Positions 45,698-55,006 are shown, counted from the stretch's first letter. The stretch is 64,000 nucleotides of DNA from Aquincola tertiaricarbonis (GCF_000969605.1 NZ_JZUE01000026.1:1-64000); one strand, 5' to 3'. The notes: generated from the sequence alone by a model not told the origin. A program made the numbers and translations.

Positions 45698-46336
45698 CTA
45701 GCCAAGCAGGTCGGACACGTCGACGATGCGCTGGGCCACGTCGGCCAGCTTCAGGCCCTTGTCCATCGCCGTCTTGCGCAGCCGCGCATAGGCTTCTTCC
45801 TCGGGGATGCCCTGGCGCTTCATCAGGATGCCCTTGGCCCGCTCGATCACCTTGCGCTCGCTGAGCTGGCTGCGGGCTTCGGCCAGGTCCTGGCGCAGGC
45901 GCTCCTCATGCTCGAAGCGCGCCAGCGCGATGTCGAGCACCGGCTTGATGCGCTCGGACGCCAGCCCGGCCACCACGTAGGCGGTGACGCCGGCGGCAAT
46001 GGCGTCGCGCACATGGGTGGTGTCCTCGTCGTCGGTGAACAGCACGATGGGCCGGCGGGCATCGCGCGTGGCCATCACCACGTGCTCCAGCGTGTCGCGG
46101 GCCTGGCTCTCGGCATCCACCACGATCATGTCGGGCTGGATCTGGGCCAGCCGGTCGGGGAGGAAGACGTCCACCGGCAGCACCGCCACGATGTTGTAGC
46201 CCGCCTCCAGCAGGCCGATGCGCAGGCTGCGCGAGCGCTCGGCCTCCCACCAGGCATCCACGTCGTTCGGCTCGGGAGACAGCGACTCCGGCGCGACGAT
46301 GACGATGCGCAAGGGCGACGGGGGCGGCGACGGCAT
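45698..46336 (-). CDS. nasT: ANTAR-domain antiterminator NasT
   Basis: A 212-residue response-regulator-like protein. A pseudo-receiver domain (about 10-140, with [14 protein letters not shown] in the place of the phosphorylated aspartate) is joined to a C-terminal ANTAR RNA-binding domain (about 150-212). The ANTAR part reads [20 protein letters not shown], then [20 protein letters not shown]. NasT reads through leader terminators of nitrate genes when not held by NasS. The gene is directly upstream of an nrt leader with matching hairpins. It is divergent from tsaD by 57 bases. No nasS is visible. Confidence 0.92.
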   Translation of the reverse strand: MPSPPPSPLRIVIVAPESLSPEPNDVDAWWEAERSRSLRIGLLEAGYNIVAVLPVDVFLPDRLAQIQPDMIVVDAESQARDTLEHVVMATRDARRPIVLFTDDEDTTHVRDAIAAGVTAYVVAGLASERIKPVLDIALARFEHEERLRQDLAEARSQLSERKVIERAKGILMKRQGIPEEEAYARLRKTAMDKGLKLADVAQRIVDVSDLLG

Positions 46337-46393
46337 GGGGGCTTGGCGAGCAAGGTTCGCGCCACCCGACGGGCGCTGACTACACTGGGCGGC

Positions 46394-47428
46394 ATGAATG
46401 TACTCGGCATCGAATCGTCCTGCGACGAGACCGGTGTGGCCCTGGTCGCGAGCAAAGGCACCGGTGTGCCGCGCCTTCTTTCCCATGCGTTGCACAGCCA
46501 GATCGACATGCACCAGGCCTATGGCGGCGTGGTGCCGGAACTGGCCTCGCGCGACCACATCCGCCGCGTGCTGCCCCTGGCCCGGCAGGTGATGGCCGAG
46601 GCCGGCCTGGGCTTCAAGGACGTGGACCTGGTGGCCTTCACCCGCGGCCCCGGCCTGGCCGGCGCGCTGCTGGTGGGCGCGGGCGTGGCCTGTGCGCTGG
46701 CCGCCGCGCTCGACCGGCCGACGCTGGGCGTGCACCACCTGGAAGGGCATCTACTGTCGCCCTTCCTGTCGGCCGATCCGCCGCGCTTTCCGTTCGTGGC
46801 GCTGCTGGTGTCCGGCGGGCATACGCAGCTGATGCACGTGGCCGGCGTGGGCGAGTACGAGATGCTGGGCGAGACCATCGACGACGCCGCCGGCGAGGCC
46901 TTCGACAAGTCGGCCAAGCTGCTCGGCCTCGGCTACCCGGGCGGGCCGGCGCTGTCGCGCATGGCGGCCTTCGGCGATGCCACGGCATTCGCGCTGCCGC
47001 GGCCGGTGCTGCACAACGGCAACCTGGACTTCAGCTTCGCCGGCCTGAAGACGGCGGTGCTCACCCAGGTGCGCAAGCTGGGCAGCAATGTGTGCGAGCA
47101 GGACCGGGCCAACCTGGCCGCCAGCACCCAGGCCGCCATCGTGGAAGTGCTGGTGAAGAAGTCGATGCGCGCGCTGCGCGAGGCAGGCGCGGACCGGCTG
47201 GTGGTGGCCGGCGGCGTGGGCGCCAACGGCGAGCTGCGCGCCCAGCTGAATGCGGCCTGCCAGAAGGCACGGGTGCGGGTGCACTACCCGGAGCTGGACC
47301 TGTGCACCGACAACGGCGCCATGATCGCGATGGCGGCGGCGATGCGGCTGCAGGCCGGCCGCGCCGTGCCGTCACACGACTATGCCTTCGACGTGCGGCC
47401 GCGCTGGCCGCTGCAGTCGGTCGAGTGA
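46394..47428 (+). CDS. tsaD: tRNA N6-threonylcarbamoyladenosine transferase TsaD
   Basis: A 344-residue enzyme that transfers threonylcarbamoyl to A37 of ANN-decoding tRNAs. The ASKHA fold is seen in [14 protein letters not shown], the metal-binding histidines in [13 protein letters not shown] (near 114), then [22 protein letters not shown] and [12 protein letters not shown]. Length is canonical. It is divergent from nasT and stands alone; the partner genes tsaB, tsaC and tsaE are not in the window. Confidence 0.97.
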   Translation: MNVLGIESSCDETGVALVASKGTGVPRLLSHALHSQIDMHQAYGGVVPELASRDHIRRVLPLARQVMAEAGLGFKDVDLVAFTRGPGLAGALLVGAGVACALAAALDRPTLGVHHLEGHLLSPFLSADPPRFPFVALLVSGGHTQLMHVAGVGEYEMLGETIDDAAGEAFDKSAKLLGLGYPGGPALSRMAAFGDATAFALPRPVLHNGNLDFSFAGLKTAVLTQVRKLGSNVCEQDRANLAASTQAAIVEVLVKKSMRALREAGADRLVVAGGVGANGELRAQLNAACQKARVRVHYPELDLCTDNGAMIAMAAAMRLQAGRAVPSHDYAFDVRPRWPLQSVE

Positions 47429-47454
47429 GGCCGGCGATTCCGGGCGGGCCGCGC

Positions 47455-47790
47455 TCAGCGGCCGCCGTCCAGCGTGTGCAACGAGGCGGTGTCGCGGGCG
47501 GCGCCTGCTCGGTCCACTTCGCGCACCTCCACGTCCACCACCTCGCCCTGGCGGAGCTGCCGGCCGAAGGCGGCGCCGCGGCGCTGGGCGAAGGCCGCCG
47601 CGAGGTCGATCGTGGGCTGGCGGCCGCGCAGCTTCTGCCAGCCCCACCAGCCGAAGAAGGCCACTGCGCCCACGAACAGCGTGGCCCACAGCAGCAGCAT
47701 GCCGGCCACCGCCATCAAGCCGGCCAGCACCAGCGTCAGGCCTCGGGCGAGGCCGCTGCCGCGGCCGGGGAATGCAAACTTGGTGTTCAT
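47455..47790 (-). CDS. Small membrane protein of unknown function
   Basis: A 111-residue protein with one or two hydrophobic helices in residues 14-52 (LARGLTLVLAGLMAVAGMLL and the following tryptophan-rich WATLFVGAVAFFGWWGW). A charged C-terminal half follows with VVDVEVREVD. I do not recognise a family. It lies convergent to tsaD and downstream of another small gene on the same strand. Codon use is like that of its neighbours and the frame is open with a normal ATG, so it is probably real. Confidence 0.65.
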   Translation of the reverse strand: MNTKFAFPGRGSGLARGLTLVLAGLMAVAGMLLLWATLFVGAVAFFGWWGWQKLRGRQPTIDLAAAFAQRRGAAFGRQLRQGEVVDVEVREVDRAGAARDTASLHTLDGGR

Positions 47791-47859
47791 GGGTGTGTGA
47801 GGGCCGGCCGGCGGCCGAGTTCCGCCGCCAAGGCGCGCCGCAGGTTTCGCTTGTGCAAA

Positions 47860-48120
47860 TCAGGGCAGCCGCCGGTCCTCGGCGTCGATGTACAGCGTGG
47901 CGCAGTCGTAGCCGAAGTCGAAGGCCTCCTGCAGGCTGCGCAGCTGGATCTGCGGCAGCGGCACGCTGACCTCGGCCTCGCTCTCCGACCCGCGCACGCC
48001 CACATGCAGCGGCCACATCTGGCCGGCCAACGGCTCGGTGGTGGACAGGCGGATGCGGTAGCCGCTGTGCGCACCGTAGCCTTCGATGCGGCGGCCCTTG
48101 CGTGTGATCTCGTATTTCAT
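47860..48120 (-). CDS. Conserved small protein of unknown function
   Basis: An 86-residue soluble protein beginning MKYEITRKGRRIEGYGAHSG. No signal peptide, membrane segment or catalytic motif is visible; the alternating pattern suggests a small beta fold. The ATG at 48120 is chosen over an in-frame ATG at 48165, which lies inside the divergent promoter region. It is divergent from the secreted nuclease gene and 69 bases upstream of the small membrane-protein gene. Confidence 0.65.
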   Translation of the reverse strand: MKYEITRKGRRIEGYGAHSGYRIRLSTTEPLAGQMWPLHVGVRGSESEAEVSVPLPQIQLRSLQEAFDFGYDCATLYIDAEDRRLP

Positions 48121-48170
48121 CGTGGGCAGGATGGCAGGCAAGCAGCCCGCAGCGGGGTGGAGCAATCGAC

Positions 48171-49913
48171 GTGCCCTTGACGCTGCGCGGGCTTGGGGCA
48201 GCGGGCCTGGCCGCGGCCTGCGTGCTGGCCCAGGCGGCCGATCGGCCGATCGCGGCCATCCAGGGCAGCGGCGCTGCCAGTCCGCTGCAAGGGCAGGTGG
48301 TCAGCACCACCGGCGTGGTGACGGCGGTGCTGGCCGGCAGCTTCCACCTGCAGGACCCGGTGGGCGACGGCGATGCCCGCACCTCCGAAGGCCTGCAGGT
48401 GCATGCCCGGGCCCGCCAGGGCCTGGTGCCTGGCATGCGGGTGCGCGTCACCGGCCGGGTGGTGGAGTGGGCGCCGCGCGGCGCAGCGCCGGGCACCGGC
48501 ACCACGCAGCTGGACGAGGTGAGCGGCATCGAGCTGCTGGGTCCGGCCCCGCGGCCGGTGGAGCCGCTCGCCTTGCGGCTCCCGCTGCCCGCCGGCCACG
48601 ACCTGGAGCGGCATGAAGGCATGCTGGTGCGGCTGCTGGGCCCGCTCACCGTGCTGCGGAACGACCTGCTGGGCCGGTACGGCCAGCTCACGCTCGCGGC
48701 CGGCGGCCGCCAGCAGATCCCCACCGACCTGCAGCGCCCCGGCCCGGCCGCGCTGCGCCTGGCCCGGCAGCAGGCTGCGCTGCGCATCGTGCTGGACGAT
48801 GGCCGCAGCAGCACCCATCCGTCGCCGGTGCCGTTCCTCCATGCCGATGGCACGCTGCGCGCAGGCGAGACCACGGCCGAGGTGGTGGGCGTGCTGGACC
48901 AGGGCCCCATCGGCCTGCAGGCCGGCGGTGCGCAGGGCTGGCGGCTGCAGGCGGTGCAGCCGCCGGTTTTCCAGCGTCCGCAGCCGCGCCCGGGCACGCC
49001 GCCGGCCGTGGGCGGCGAGCTGCGGGTGGCCAGCTTCAACCTGCTCAACTACTTCACCCGGCCCAACCCGCAGCGCGGTGCCGACAACGCCGAGGAACTG
49101 GCCCGACAGCAGGCCAAGCTGGTGGCGGCGCTGCAGGCCATCGGTGCCGACGTGCTGGGGCTGATGGAGATCGAGAACCACCCGCAGGCGCCGCAGCACC
49201 TGGCCGATGCGCTGAATGCGGTGATGGGCGCGGGCACCTATGCGGCCGTTCCCCAGGCCGCCTTCACCGGCACCGATGCCATCCAGGTGGCGCTGCTGTA
49301 CCGCCCGGCACGGCTGCGGCGGCTGGGCGCGCCCGCCACCGATGCCGACCCGGTGCACCACCGCCCGCCCCTGGCCCAGCGCTTCCAGCCGGTGGACGGC
49401 GGCGAGCCATTCACCGTGATCGTCAACCACTTCAAGAGCAAGCGCTGCGGCGATGCCCAGGGCGCCGACGCCGACCAGGCGGACGGCCAGGGCTGCTTCA
49501 GTGCCCGCCGCGTGGCGCAGGCGCGGGCGCTGGCGGGCTTCGTGCAGCGGCAGGGGCCGCAGGCGCTGGTGATCGGCGACCTCAATGCCTATGCGCAGGA
49601 AGACCCGCTGCAGCGGCTGCGCCAGGCCGGTCTGGTGGACCTGCTGCAGCAGCATGCGCCCGGTGCCCACACCTATGTGCACGACGGCGCGGCCGGCCGG
49701 CTGGACCATGCGCTGGCGTCGCCGGCGCTGGCGCCGCGGGTGGCCGGCGCGGCGGTGTGGCACATCAATGCCGACGAGCCGGCGCTGCTGGACTACAACC
49801 TGGAAGGCCGGGCGCCGGGCTGCAGCCGCTGCGCACCGGACGCCTGGCGGCCCGATGCCTTCCGGTCGTCCGACCACGATCCGGTGATCGTCGGCCTGCG
49901 CCGCCGGCGCTGA
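48171..49913 (+). CDS. Secreted endonuclease/exonuclease/phosphatase-family nuclease (ExeM/NucH-like)
   Basis: A 580-residue protein with a signal peptide (about 1-23, LGAAGLAAACVLAQAA), an OB-fold-like N-terminal domain (about 30-200) and a DNase I-type EEP domain (about 280-575). The nuclease domain shows LRVASFNLLNYFTRPNPQRG, LMEIENH, IVNHFKSKRCGD, VIGDLNAYAQEDP and SSDHDPVIVGL, with the usual catalytic asparagine, aspartate and histidine residues. The start is GTG at 48171 with a weak site. It should degrade extracellular or periplasmic nucleic acid. Confidence 0.88.
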   Translation: MPLTLRGLGAAGLAAACVLAQAADRPIAAIQGSGAASPLQGQVVSTTGVVTAVLAGSFHLQDPVGDGDARTSEGLQVHARARQGLVPGMRVRVTGRVVEWAPRGAAPGTGTTQLDEVSGIELLGPAPRPVEPLALRLPLPAGHDLERHEGMLVRLLGPLTVLRNDLLGRYGQLTLAAGGRQQIPTDLQRPGPAALRLARQQAALRIVLDDGRSSTHPSPVPFLHADGTLRAGETTAEVVGVLDQGPIGLQAGGAQGWRLQAVQPPVFQRPQPRPGTPPAVGGELRVASFNLLNYFTRPNPQRGADNAEELARQQAKLVAALQAIGADVLGLMEIENHPQAPQHLADALNAVMGAGTYAAVPQAAFTGTDAIQVALLYRPARLRRLGAPATDADPVHHRPPLAQRFQPVDGGEPFTVIVNHFKSKRCGDAQGADADQADGQGCFSARRVAQARALAGFVQRQGPQALVIGDLNAYAQEDPLQRLRQAGLVDLLQQHAPGAHTYVHDGAAGRLDHALASPALAPRVAGAAVWHINADEPALLDYNLEGRAPGCSRCAPDAWRPDAFRSSDHDPVIVGLRRRR

Positions 49914-49934
49914 GGGCGGCGAGGAGGGTATGTG

Positions 49935-50855
49935 ATGGATGCGGTGTCCGACCTGGCGTTCTTCGTGATGCTGTCGCAGCGCGGCAGCCTGGCTGCCTGC
50001 GCGCAGGAGCTGGGCGTCACGCCGCCCACCGTCAGCAAGCGGCTGGCCGCATTGGAAAGGCGGCTGGGCGTGCGGCTGCTCAACCGCACCACGCGCCGCA
50101 TGGCGCTCACCGCCGAAGGCGAGGCCTACGTGGCCGAAGGCAGCCGGCTGATCGCCGAGCTGGCGCAGCTGGAGCAGCGGGTGGCCGCCGCCCGGGGCAC
50201 GCCGCGCGGGCTGCTGCGGGTGCATGCCACGCTGGGCTTCGGCCGGCGCTACATCGCGCCGCTGGTCTCGCGCTTCATGCAGCAGCATGCCGACGTGGAC
50301 GTGCTGCTGCAGCTGAGCGACAAGCCGCCCGGCCGCGACGAGGGCCACTTCGACGTGATGGTGCGCGTGGGCGAGCTGCGCGACGCGCGGCTGAACGCCC
50401 GACGGCTGGCGCCCAACCGGCGGCTGCTGGTGGCCTCGCCGCTGTACTTGAAGCAGGCGGGCGAGCCGCGCACACCGGCCGAGCTGCATGCGCATGGCTG
50501 CATCGTCATCCGGCAGGACGAGGAGACCTTCGGCAGCTGGCAGCTGCGCCAGGGCAGCCGCAGCGAGACGGTGAAGGTGCGCGGCCGCTGCAGCACCAAT
50601 GACGGCGAGACCGCGATGGCCTGGGCGCTGGACGGCCACGGCATCCTGCTGCGCTCGGAGTGGGACGCGGCGCCCTACCTGCGCTCGGGCCGGCTGCAGC
50701 AGGTGCTGCCGGGCTGGACGGTGCCCTCGGCCGACATCCATGCGGTGTACCCCACCCAGCACAACCTGGCCGCCCGCACGCGTGCCTTCATCGACTTCCT
50801 GGCCGAAGGCCTGGCCGACAGGCGCCCGACCCGGCGCGGCGCGGGCGGGTGGTAA
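49935..50855 (+). CDS. LysR-family transcriptional regulator
   Basis: A 306-residue LysR protein. The N-terminal winged helix (about 1-60) reads DLAFFVMLSQRGSLAACAQE, then VTPPTVSKRLAALERRLGVRL. A substrate-binding sensor domain follows (about 90-295). AGGAGG is placed seven bases before the ATG at 49935, preferred to a GTG at 49932. It is convergent with the Bug-receptor gene downstream; targets and effector are unknown. Confidence 0.92.
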   Translation: MDAVSDLAFFVMLSQRGSLAACAQELGVTPPTVSKRLAALERRLGVRLLNRTTRRMALTAEGEAYVAEGSRLIAELAQLEQRVAAARGTPRGLLRVHATLGFGRRYIAPLVSRFMQQHADVDVLLQLSDKPPGRDEGHFDVMVRVGELRDARLNARRLAPNRRLLVASPLYLKQAGEPRTPAELHAHGCIVIRQDEETFGSWQLRQGSRSETVKVRGRCSTNDGETAMAWALDGHGILLRSEWDAAPYLRSGRLQQVLPGWTVPSADIHAVYPTQHNLAARTRAFIDFLAEGLADRRPTRRGAGGW

Positions 50856-50882
50856 GCTGGGCTCGCCTGACCGCGTGCCGCG

Positions 50883-51881
50883 TCAAGGTCTCAGGTTGGC
50901 GGCCTTGATGGCCGGCGCCCAGTCGTTCACCTGCTTGCCCACGAAGCCCGCGAAGGCTTCGCCGTTGAGCTTCATCGGCGTGATGCCCAGTTCCTCGAAG
51001 CGCTTGACGATGGCCGGCTGTGCCGCCACGTCGGCCAGGGCGGTGGCCAGCTTGTCGGTCACGTCCTTCGGCAGCCCGGCGGGGCCGGAGATGCCGAAGT
51101 AGTTGTCGGCCACCAGGTCGGCATAGCCCAGCTCCACCACCGTGGGCACTTCTGGCGCCAGCGGCGAGCGGCTGCGCGAGGTGACGGCCAGGCCCTTGAT
51201 CTGCCCGCTCTTGAGCATCGGCACGTAGGCGGTGATCACGTCGATGCCCAGCGGGATCTGCCCGGCGATCAGGTCGGTGGTCATCGGCGCGCCGCCGCGG
51301 TAGGGCACGTGCGTCATGTCCAGCTTCATGTCGACCTTGATCATCTCGCCGACGATCTGGCCGATGGAGCCGGGCCCGCCGCTGCCGAAGCTGATGTTGC
51401 CCTTGGCGGCGGCCACGGCCTTGGGCAGGTCCTTCAGCGTGGCCATGCCGGCCTGCGGATTGGCCATCACCAGCACCGGCGCCACGCCCAGCATCGCCAC
51501 ATGGGTGAACTGCCTGACCGGGTCGTAGGGCGGCTTGGCCAGCGTGAAGGGGCCGATCGACAGCGGCGTGCTGTTCGACAGCATCAGCGTGTAGCCATCG
51601 GGGGCGGAGCGTGCCACCTCGGCGCCGCCGATGGTGCCGCCGGCACCCGGCTTGTTGTCCACCACCACCGTCTGGCCCAGGGCCTTGCCCAGCGGGCCGG
51701 CGATCTCGCGCGCCACGATGTCGCTGGCGCCGCCGGCGGCGAAGGTGACGACGATGCGGATCGGCTTGTCGGGCCAGGCGGCCTGCACCGCGCTGGCGCC
51801 CGCGGCCAGCGCCAGCGCGGCCAGCAGCGACAGGACGCGGCGCGGGCCGCGGGGCGAGGAGGGGGTCAGGGCAGGGCGCAT
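50883..51881 (-). CDS. Tripartite tricarboxylate transporter receptor (TctC/Bug family)
   Basis: A 332-residue periplasmic binding protein. A signal peptide (about 1-35) precedes WPDKPIRIVVTFAAGGASDI, the standard Bug start; VVDNKPGAGGTIGGAEVARSAPDGYT and LMLSNSTPLS follow. No TctA or TctB membrane genes are nearby, as is usual for Bug proteins in Burkholderiales. It lies 63 bases downstream of uraD on the same strand, so a purine-degradation-related ligand is possible but not shown. Confidence 0.93.
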   Translation of the reverse strand: MRPALTPSSPRGPRRVLSLLAALALAAGASAVQAAWPDKPIRIVVTFAAGGASDIVAREIAGPLGKALGQTVVVDNKPGAGGTIGGAEVARSAPDGYTLMLSNSTPLSIGPFTLAKPPYDPVRQFTHVAMLGVAPVLVMANPQAGMATLKDLPKAVAAAKGNISFGSGGPGSIGQIVGEMIKVDMKLDMTHVPYRGGAPMTTDLIAGQIPLGIDVITAYVPMLKSGQIKGLAVTSRSRSPLAPEVPTVVELGYADLVADNYFGISGPAGLPKDVTDKLATALADVAAQPAIVKRFEELGITPMKLNGEAFAGFVGKQVNDWAPAIKAANLRP

Positions 51882-51944
51882 GGGCGGCTCCGGTACGGGC
51901 GGGTGGATCGACGGCAGGAACAGGGGCGGCGTGCGGGTGGCCGC

Positions 51945-52469
51945 TCAGGCGGCTTCATGCACGCGCTGGGCCAGCCGCAGCCGGGAGATGGCGGCGATCT
52001 CGTCGAGCGCATGCCGCAGCTCGGTGTCGCGTGTGTTGTGCAACCGCTGCAGGAAGGCCTGCAGCGCACTGGCCCGGTCGTGCCGGCGGATGCACAGGAT
52101 GAAGGGGAAGCCGAAACGCTTGCGGTAGGCGGTGTTGAGCGCATCCCATTGCGCGGCCTCGTCGGCGGCCAGCGCCTGCAGCGCCAGGCTGCCCTGCTCG
52201 TCGGCCGAATCGGCGGTCATGGTGCCGGCGCGGGCGGCGCTGCCGGCCAGTTCCGGGTGCCCGCGCAGCAGGGCCAGCAGCGCGGGCTCGGGCAGCGCCT
52301 GCAGCACGGCCATCATGGCCGCATGCAGCGCATCGACGCTGCGGAAGGGGCGGGCGGGCAGCGCGGCTTCGGCCACCCAGGGCGCATGCTCGAACACGGT
52401 GCCCAGCACCGTGAGGAAGCGTTCCGGCGGGCAGCTGTTCAGCTCGGCGAGGGTGGGCGGCAGGTCCAT
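51945..52469 (-). CDS. uraD: OHCU decarboxylase
   Basis: A 174-residue helical enzyme that decarboxylates 2-oxo-4-hydroxy-4-carboxy-5-ureidoimidazoline to S-allantoin in uric acid breakdown. LLRGHPELAGSAARAGTM, TADSADEQGSLALQAL and AYRKRFGFPFILCIRRH are the family motifs; the histidine in GHPELAG is the expected catalytic residue. It is divergent from a LysR gene by 85 bases and upstream of a Bug receptor. No other urate or allantoin genes are in the window. Confidence 0.94.
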   Translation of the reverse strand: MDLPPTLAELNSCPPERFLTVLGTVFEHAPWVAEAALPARPFRSVDALHAAMMAVLQALPEPALLALLRGHPELAGSAARAGTMTADSADEQGSLALQALAADEAAQWDALNTAYRKRFGFPFILCIRRHDRASALQAFLQRLHNTRDTELRHALDEIAAISRLRLAQRVHEAA

Positions 52470-52554
52470 GCAGGCATGCTAGGCAGCGGCTGCATTGCCG
52501 TCCATCAGCATCGAGGCAATACTGCGTGCTCCAAATCAGTACGCAGGAGCCGCC

Positions 52555-53514
52555 GTGCGCCACTCGCTGTTGCCCACCGTGCTGCGCTACATCGACCAGG
52601 TGGCCCGCTCCGGCTCGGTGCAGGGCGCCGCGCGCGAGCTGCATGTGGCCGCCTCGGCAGTCAACCGCCAGGTGCTGCAGCTGGAGGAGGAGCTGGGCGT
52701 GGCGCTGTTCGAGCGGCTGCCGCGCGGCATGCGGCTGACCTCGGCCGGCGATGCGGTGGTGGCGCTGGCCCGCCGCTGGCGCCATGACGAACGCCGGCTG
52801 GTGGCCGACATCCGGCAGATGCAGGGCGTGTTCCAGGGCAGGGTGCGCATCGTGGCGATGGACAGCCACAGCACCAGCGTGCTGCCGGCGCTGGTGGAGC
52901 GGCTGGGCGCCGAGCATCCGCGCATCTCGCTGGACATCGACATCCGCAGCACCGACGAGGCGGTGGCCGCGCTGCTGGCCGGCCAGGCCGACGTGGTGGC
53001 CGGCTTCAACCTCAGCCCGCGGCGCGAGCTGCTGGCGCTGTGGCAGGCCACGCTGCCGCTGGGCTGCGTGGTGGCGCCGGGGCATGCGCTGGCCGGCCTG
53101 CCCAGCGTCAGCCTGCAGGAGGTGGGCGCCCATCCCATCGTGCTGCAGAGCAAGGCGCTGCTGATCCGCCGCTACCTGGAGGCGCATTACCACTGGCTGT
53201 TCGCCGACAGCCGCACGCGGGTGGAGACCAACTCGCTGCAGCTGGTGAAGATGCTGGCGCGCCAGGGCCGGCATGTGGCGCTCACCTCGGAGCTGGACGC
53301 GGCGCCGGAGCTGATTGCCGGCACGCTGTGCTTCGTGCCGGTGCGCGACCAGGGCGCCGAGCCGCAGACGGTGGCCGTGGCCATCGACGCCGGCAAGCCG
53401 CCGGGGCCGATCGTGAAGACGGTGGCCACGGTGCTGGCCGAGTGCATCGCGGCCTGCCTGGAGGAAGTGCGGCGCGTGGCCGCGGCCAGCGGCCTCAGCC
53501 GCCCGCTTTCCTGA
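52555..53514 (+). CDS. LysR-family transcriptional regulator, divergent from uraD
   Basis: A 319-residue LysR protein. The winged helix (about 5-62) includes GSVQGAARELHVAASAVNRQ and LGVALFERLPRGMRLT, and the sensor domain covers about 90-290. The GTG at 52555 is chosen because AGGAG (52545-52549) precedes it by five bases; the frame is open further upstream to a TTG. The divergent arrangement suggests it controls uraD and itself, with a purine degradation intermediate as a possible effector (inference). Its 3' end overlaps the opposite-strand SUI1 gene by 20 bases. Confidence 0.9.
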   Translation: MRHSLLPTVLRYIDQVARSGSVQGAARELHVAASAVNRQVLQLEEELGVALFERLPRGMRLTSAGDAVVALARRWRHDERRLVADIRQMQGVFQGRVRIVAMDSHSTSVLPALVERLGAEHPRISLDIDIRSTDEAVAALLAGQADVVAGFNLSPRRELLALWQATLPLGCVVAPGHALAGLPSVSLQEVGAHPIVLQSKALLIRRYLEAHYHWLFADSRTRVETNSLQLVKMLARQGRHVALTSELDAAPELIAGTLCFVPVRDQGAEPQTVAVAIDAGKPPGPIVKTVATVLAECIAACLEEVRRVAAASGLSRPLS

Positions 53515-53881
53515 CGGTGTAGCCGGCCGCCTGCAGGTGGGCGACGACCTTGTCGCGGTGGTCGCCCTGGATTTCGATCACGCCGTCCTTCGCGGTGCCG
53601 CCGCTGCCGCACAGGGTCTTGAGCCGCGTGCCCATGGCCGACAGCGCCGCAGGCTCCAGCGGCAGGCCGCGCACGATCGTCATCGCCTTGCCGCCGCGGC
53701 CCTTGGTCTCGCGGCCCACGCGCAGGATGCCGTCGGCGGCGGCCAGCTTCTGCTGCGCGGCCAGCGCGGCGCACTGGCACCGGGCCAGCGGCTGCCGGCA
53801 TTGCGGGCACATCCGGCCGGCGTCGGTGGAATAGACCAGGCCGCCGCTGGCGGCCGGTGAGGAGGAAGCGCGGGATTTCAT
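53495..53881 (-). CDS. yciH: SUI1/YciH-family translation factor-like protein
   Basis: A 128-residue protein. An N-terminal cysteine cluster CPQCRQPLARCQC (about 25-37) could bind zinc, and the C-terminal SUI1 domain (about 50-128) includes GRGGKAMTIVRGLPL, LKTLCGSGGTAKDG and IEIQGDHRDKVVAHLQAAGY. It is related to eukaryotic eIF1, and bacterial YciH influences initiation fidelity in vitro. It is divergent from an RlmN-family gene by 87 bases. Confidence 0.92.
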   Translation of the reverse strand: MKSRASSSPAASGGLVYSTDAGRMCPQCRQPLARCQCAALAAQQKLAAADGILRVGRETKGRGGKAMTIVRGLPLEPAALSAMGTRLKTLCGSGGTAKDGVIEIQGDHRDKVVAHLQAAGYTVRKAGG

Positions 53882-53968
53882 GGCAGCAGGTTAAGCCCTG
53901 CAGACCGCTTCGCCCCCGCGCGGCTGCCTACACTCCCGGCCTTCGCCGCCGCTTCATCCTGCCGTTCC

Positions 53969-55006
53969 ATGCGCATCGACCAGCTCCGCCAACGCCTGCG
54001 CGCCCTGGGCGCCAAGCCCACCCACGAGGCGCGGCTGCTGCGCCAGTGGGTGCAGGCGCGTGCGCTGGAGGGCGGCCGCAGCCAGGCCGAGCACTTCCTG
54101 CCGCGGGCCATCCGCCAGGCGCTGCCGGCCCTGGGCGCGGAGCTGGCCGGCCTGGCCACGATCAGGTCGGCCCATCCGGCCGAAGACGGCGCCGAGCGGC
54201 TGCTGGTGGCGCTGGCCGATGGCCAGGCGGTGGAAAGCGTGCTGCTGCCGCGCGACGGCGTGTGCGTGTCCACCCAGGTGGGCTGCGCGGTGGGCTGCGT
54301 GTTCTGCATGACCGGCCGCGACGGCCTGTTGCGCCAGGTGAGCAGCGCGGAGATCGTGGCCCAGGTGGTGCTGGCCCGCCAGCGCCGGCCGGTGAAGAAG
54401 GTGGTGTTCATGGGCATGGGCGAGCCCGCGCACAACCTGGACAACGTGATGCAGGCCATCGAGCTGCTTGGGCAGGAAGGCGGCATCGGCCACAAGCAGC
54501 TGGTGTTCTCCACCGTGGGCGACGAACGGGTGTTCGAGCGGCTGCCGCAGGGCCCGGTGAAGCCGGCGCTGGCACTGTCGCTGCACAGCACCTTCGCCGC
54601 CAAGCGGGCCGAACTGCTGCCGCGCGCGCCGCGCTTCGACCCCGCCGCGCTGGTGGAGGCCGGCGAGCGCTATGCCCGCGCCACCGGCTACCCGATCCAG
54701 TACCAGTGGACGCTGCTGGCCGGCATCAACGACGGCGACGACGAGCTGGACCGCATCGCCACGCTGCTGCAGGGCCGCTACGCGATGATGAACTTCATCC
54801 CCTACAACACCAACGAGGGCCTGCCGTTCCGCCGGCCCGATGGCGAGCGCGCGGCCGAGATGGCGCGGGCATTGAACCGCCGCGGCGTGCTGACGCGGCT
54901 GCGCTGGTCGGCCGGCCAGGACATCGACGGCGGCTGCGGTCAGCTGCGCGCGCGGGAGGCCGTGCCGCGGCGCACGGCGCGCAGCATCCCCATCGCCGCG
55001 GCCTGA
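53969..55006 (+). CDS. Radical SAM RNA methyltransferase, RlmN/Cfr family paralogue
   Basis: A 345-residue radical SAM enzyme. The 4Fe-4S ligands C106, C110 and C113 are in GCAVGCVFCMTG, the SAM site is GMGEP (149-153), and a C-terminal cysteine near 323 in GGCGQLRAR matches the resolving cysteine of RlmN; the other methyl-carrying cysteine equivalent could not be assigned. It is shorter than typical RlmN and lies beside a SUI1 gene rather than in the usual ndk-pilF neighbourhood, so it is more likely a second family member than the main RlmN. Target base unknown. Confidence 0.85.
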   Translation: MRIDQLRQRLRALGAKPTHEARLLRQWVQARALEGGRSQAEHFLPRAIRQALPALGAELAGLATIRSAHPAEDGAERLLVALADGQAVESVLLPRDGVCVSTQVGCAVGCVFCMTGRDGLLRQVSSAEIVAQVVLARQRRPVKKVVFMGMGEPAHNLDNVMQAIELLGQEGGIGHKQLVFSTVGDERVFERLPQGPVKPALALSLHSTFAAKRAELLPRAPRFDPAALVEAGERYARATGYPIQYQWTLLAGINDGDDELDRIATLLQGRYAMMNFIPYNTNEGLPFRRPDGERAAEMARALNRRGVLTRLRWSAGQDIDGGCGQLRAREAVPRRTARSIPIAAA

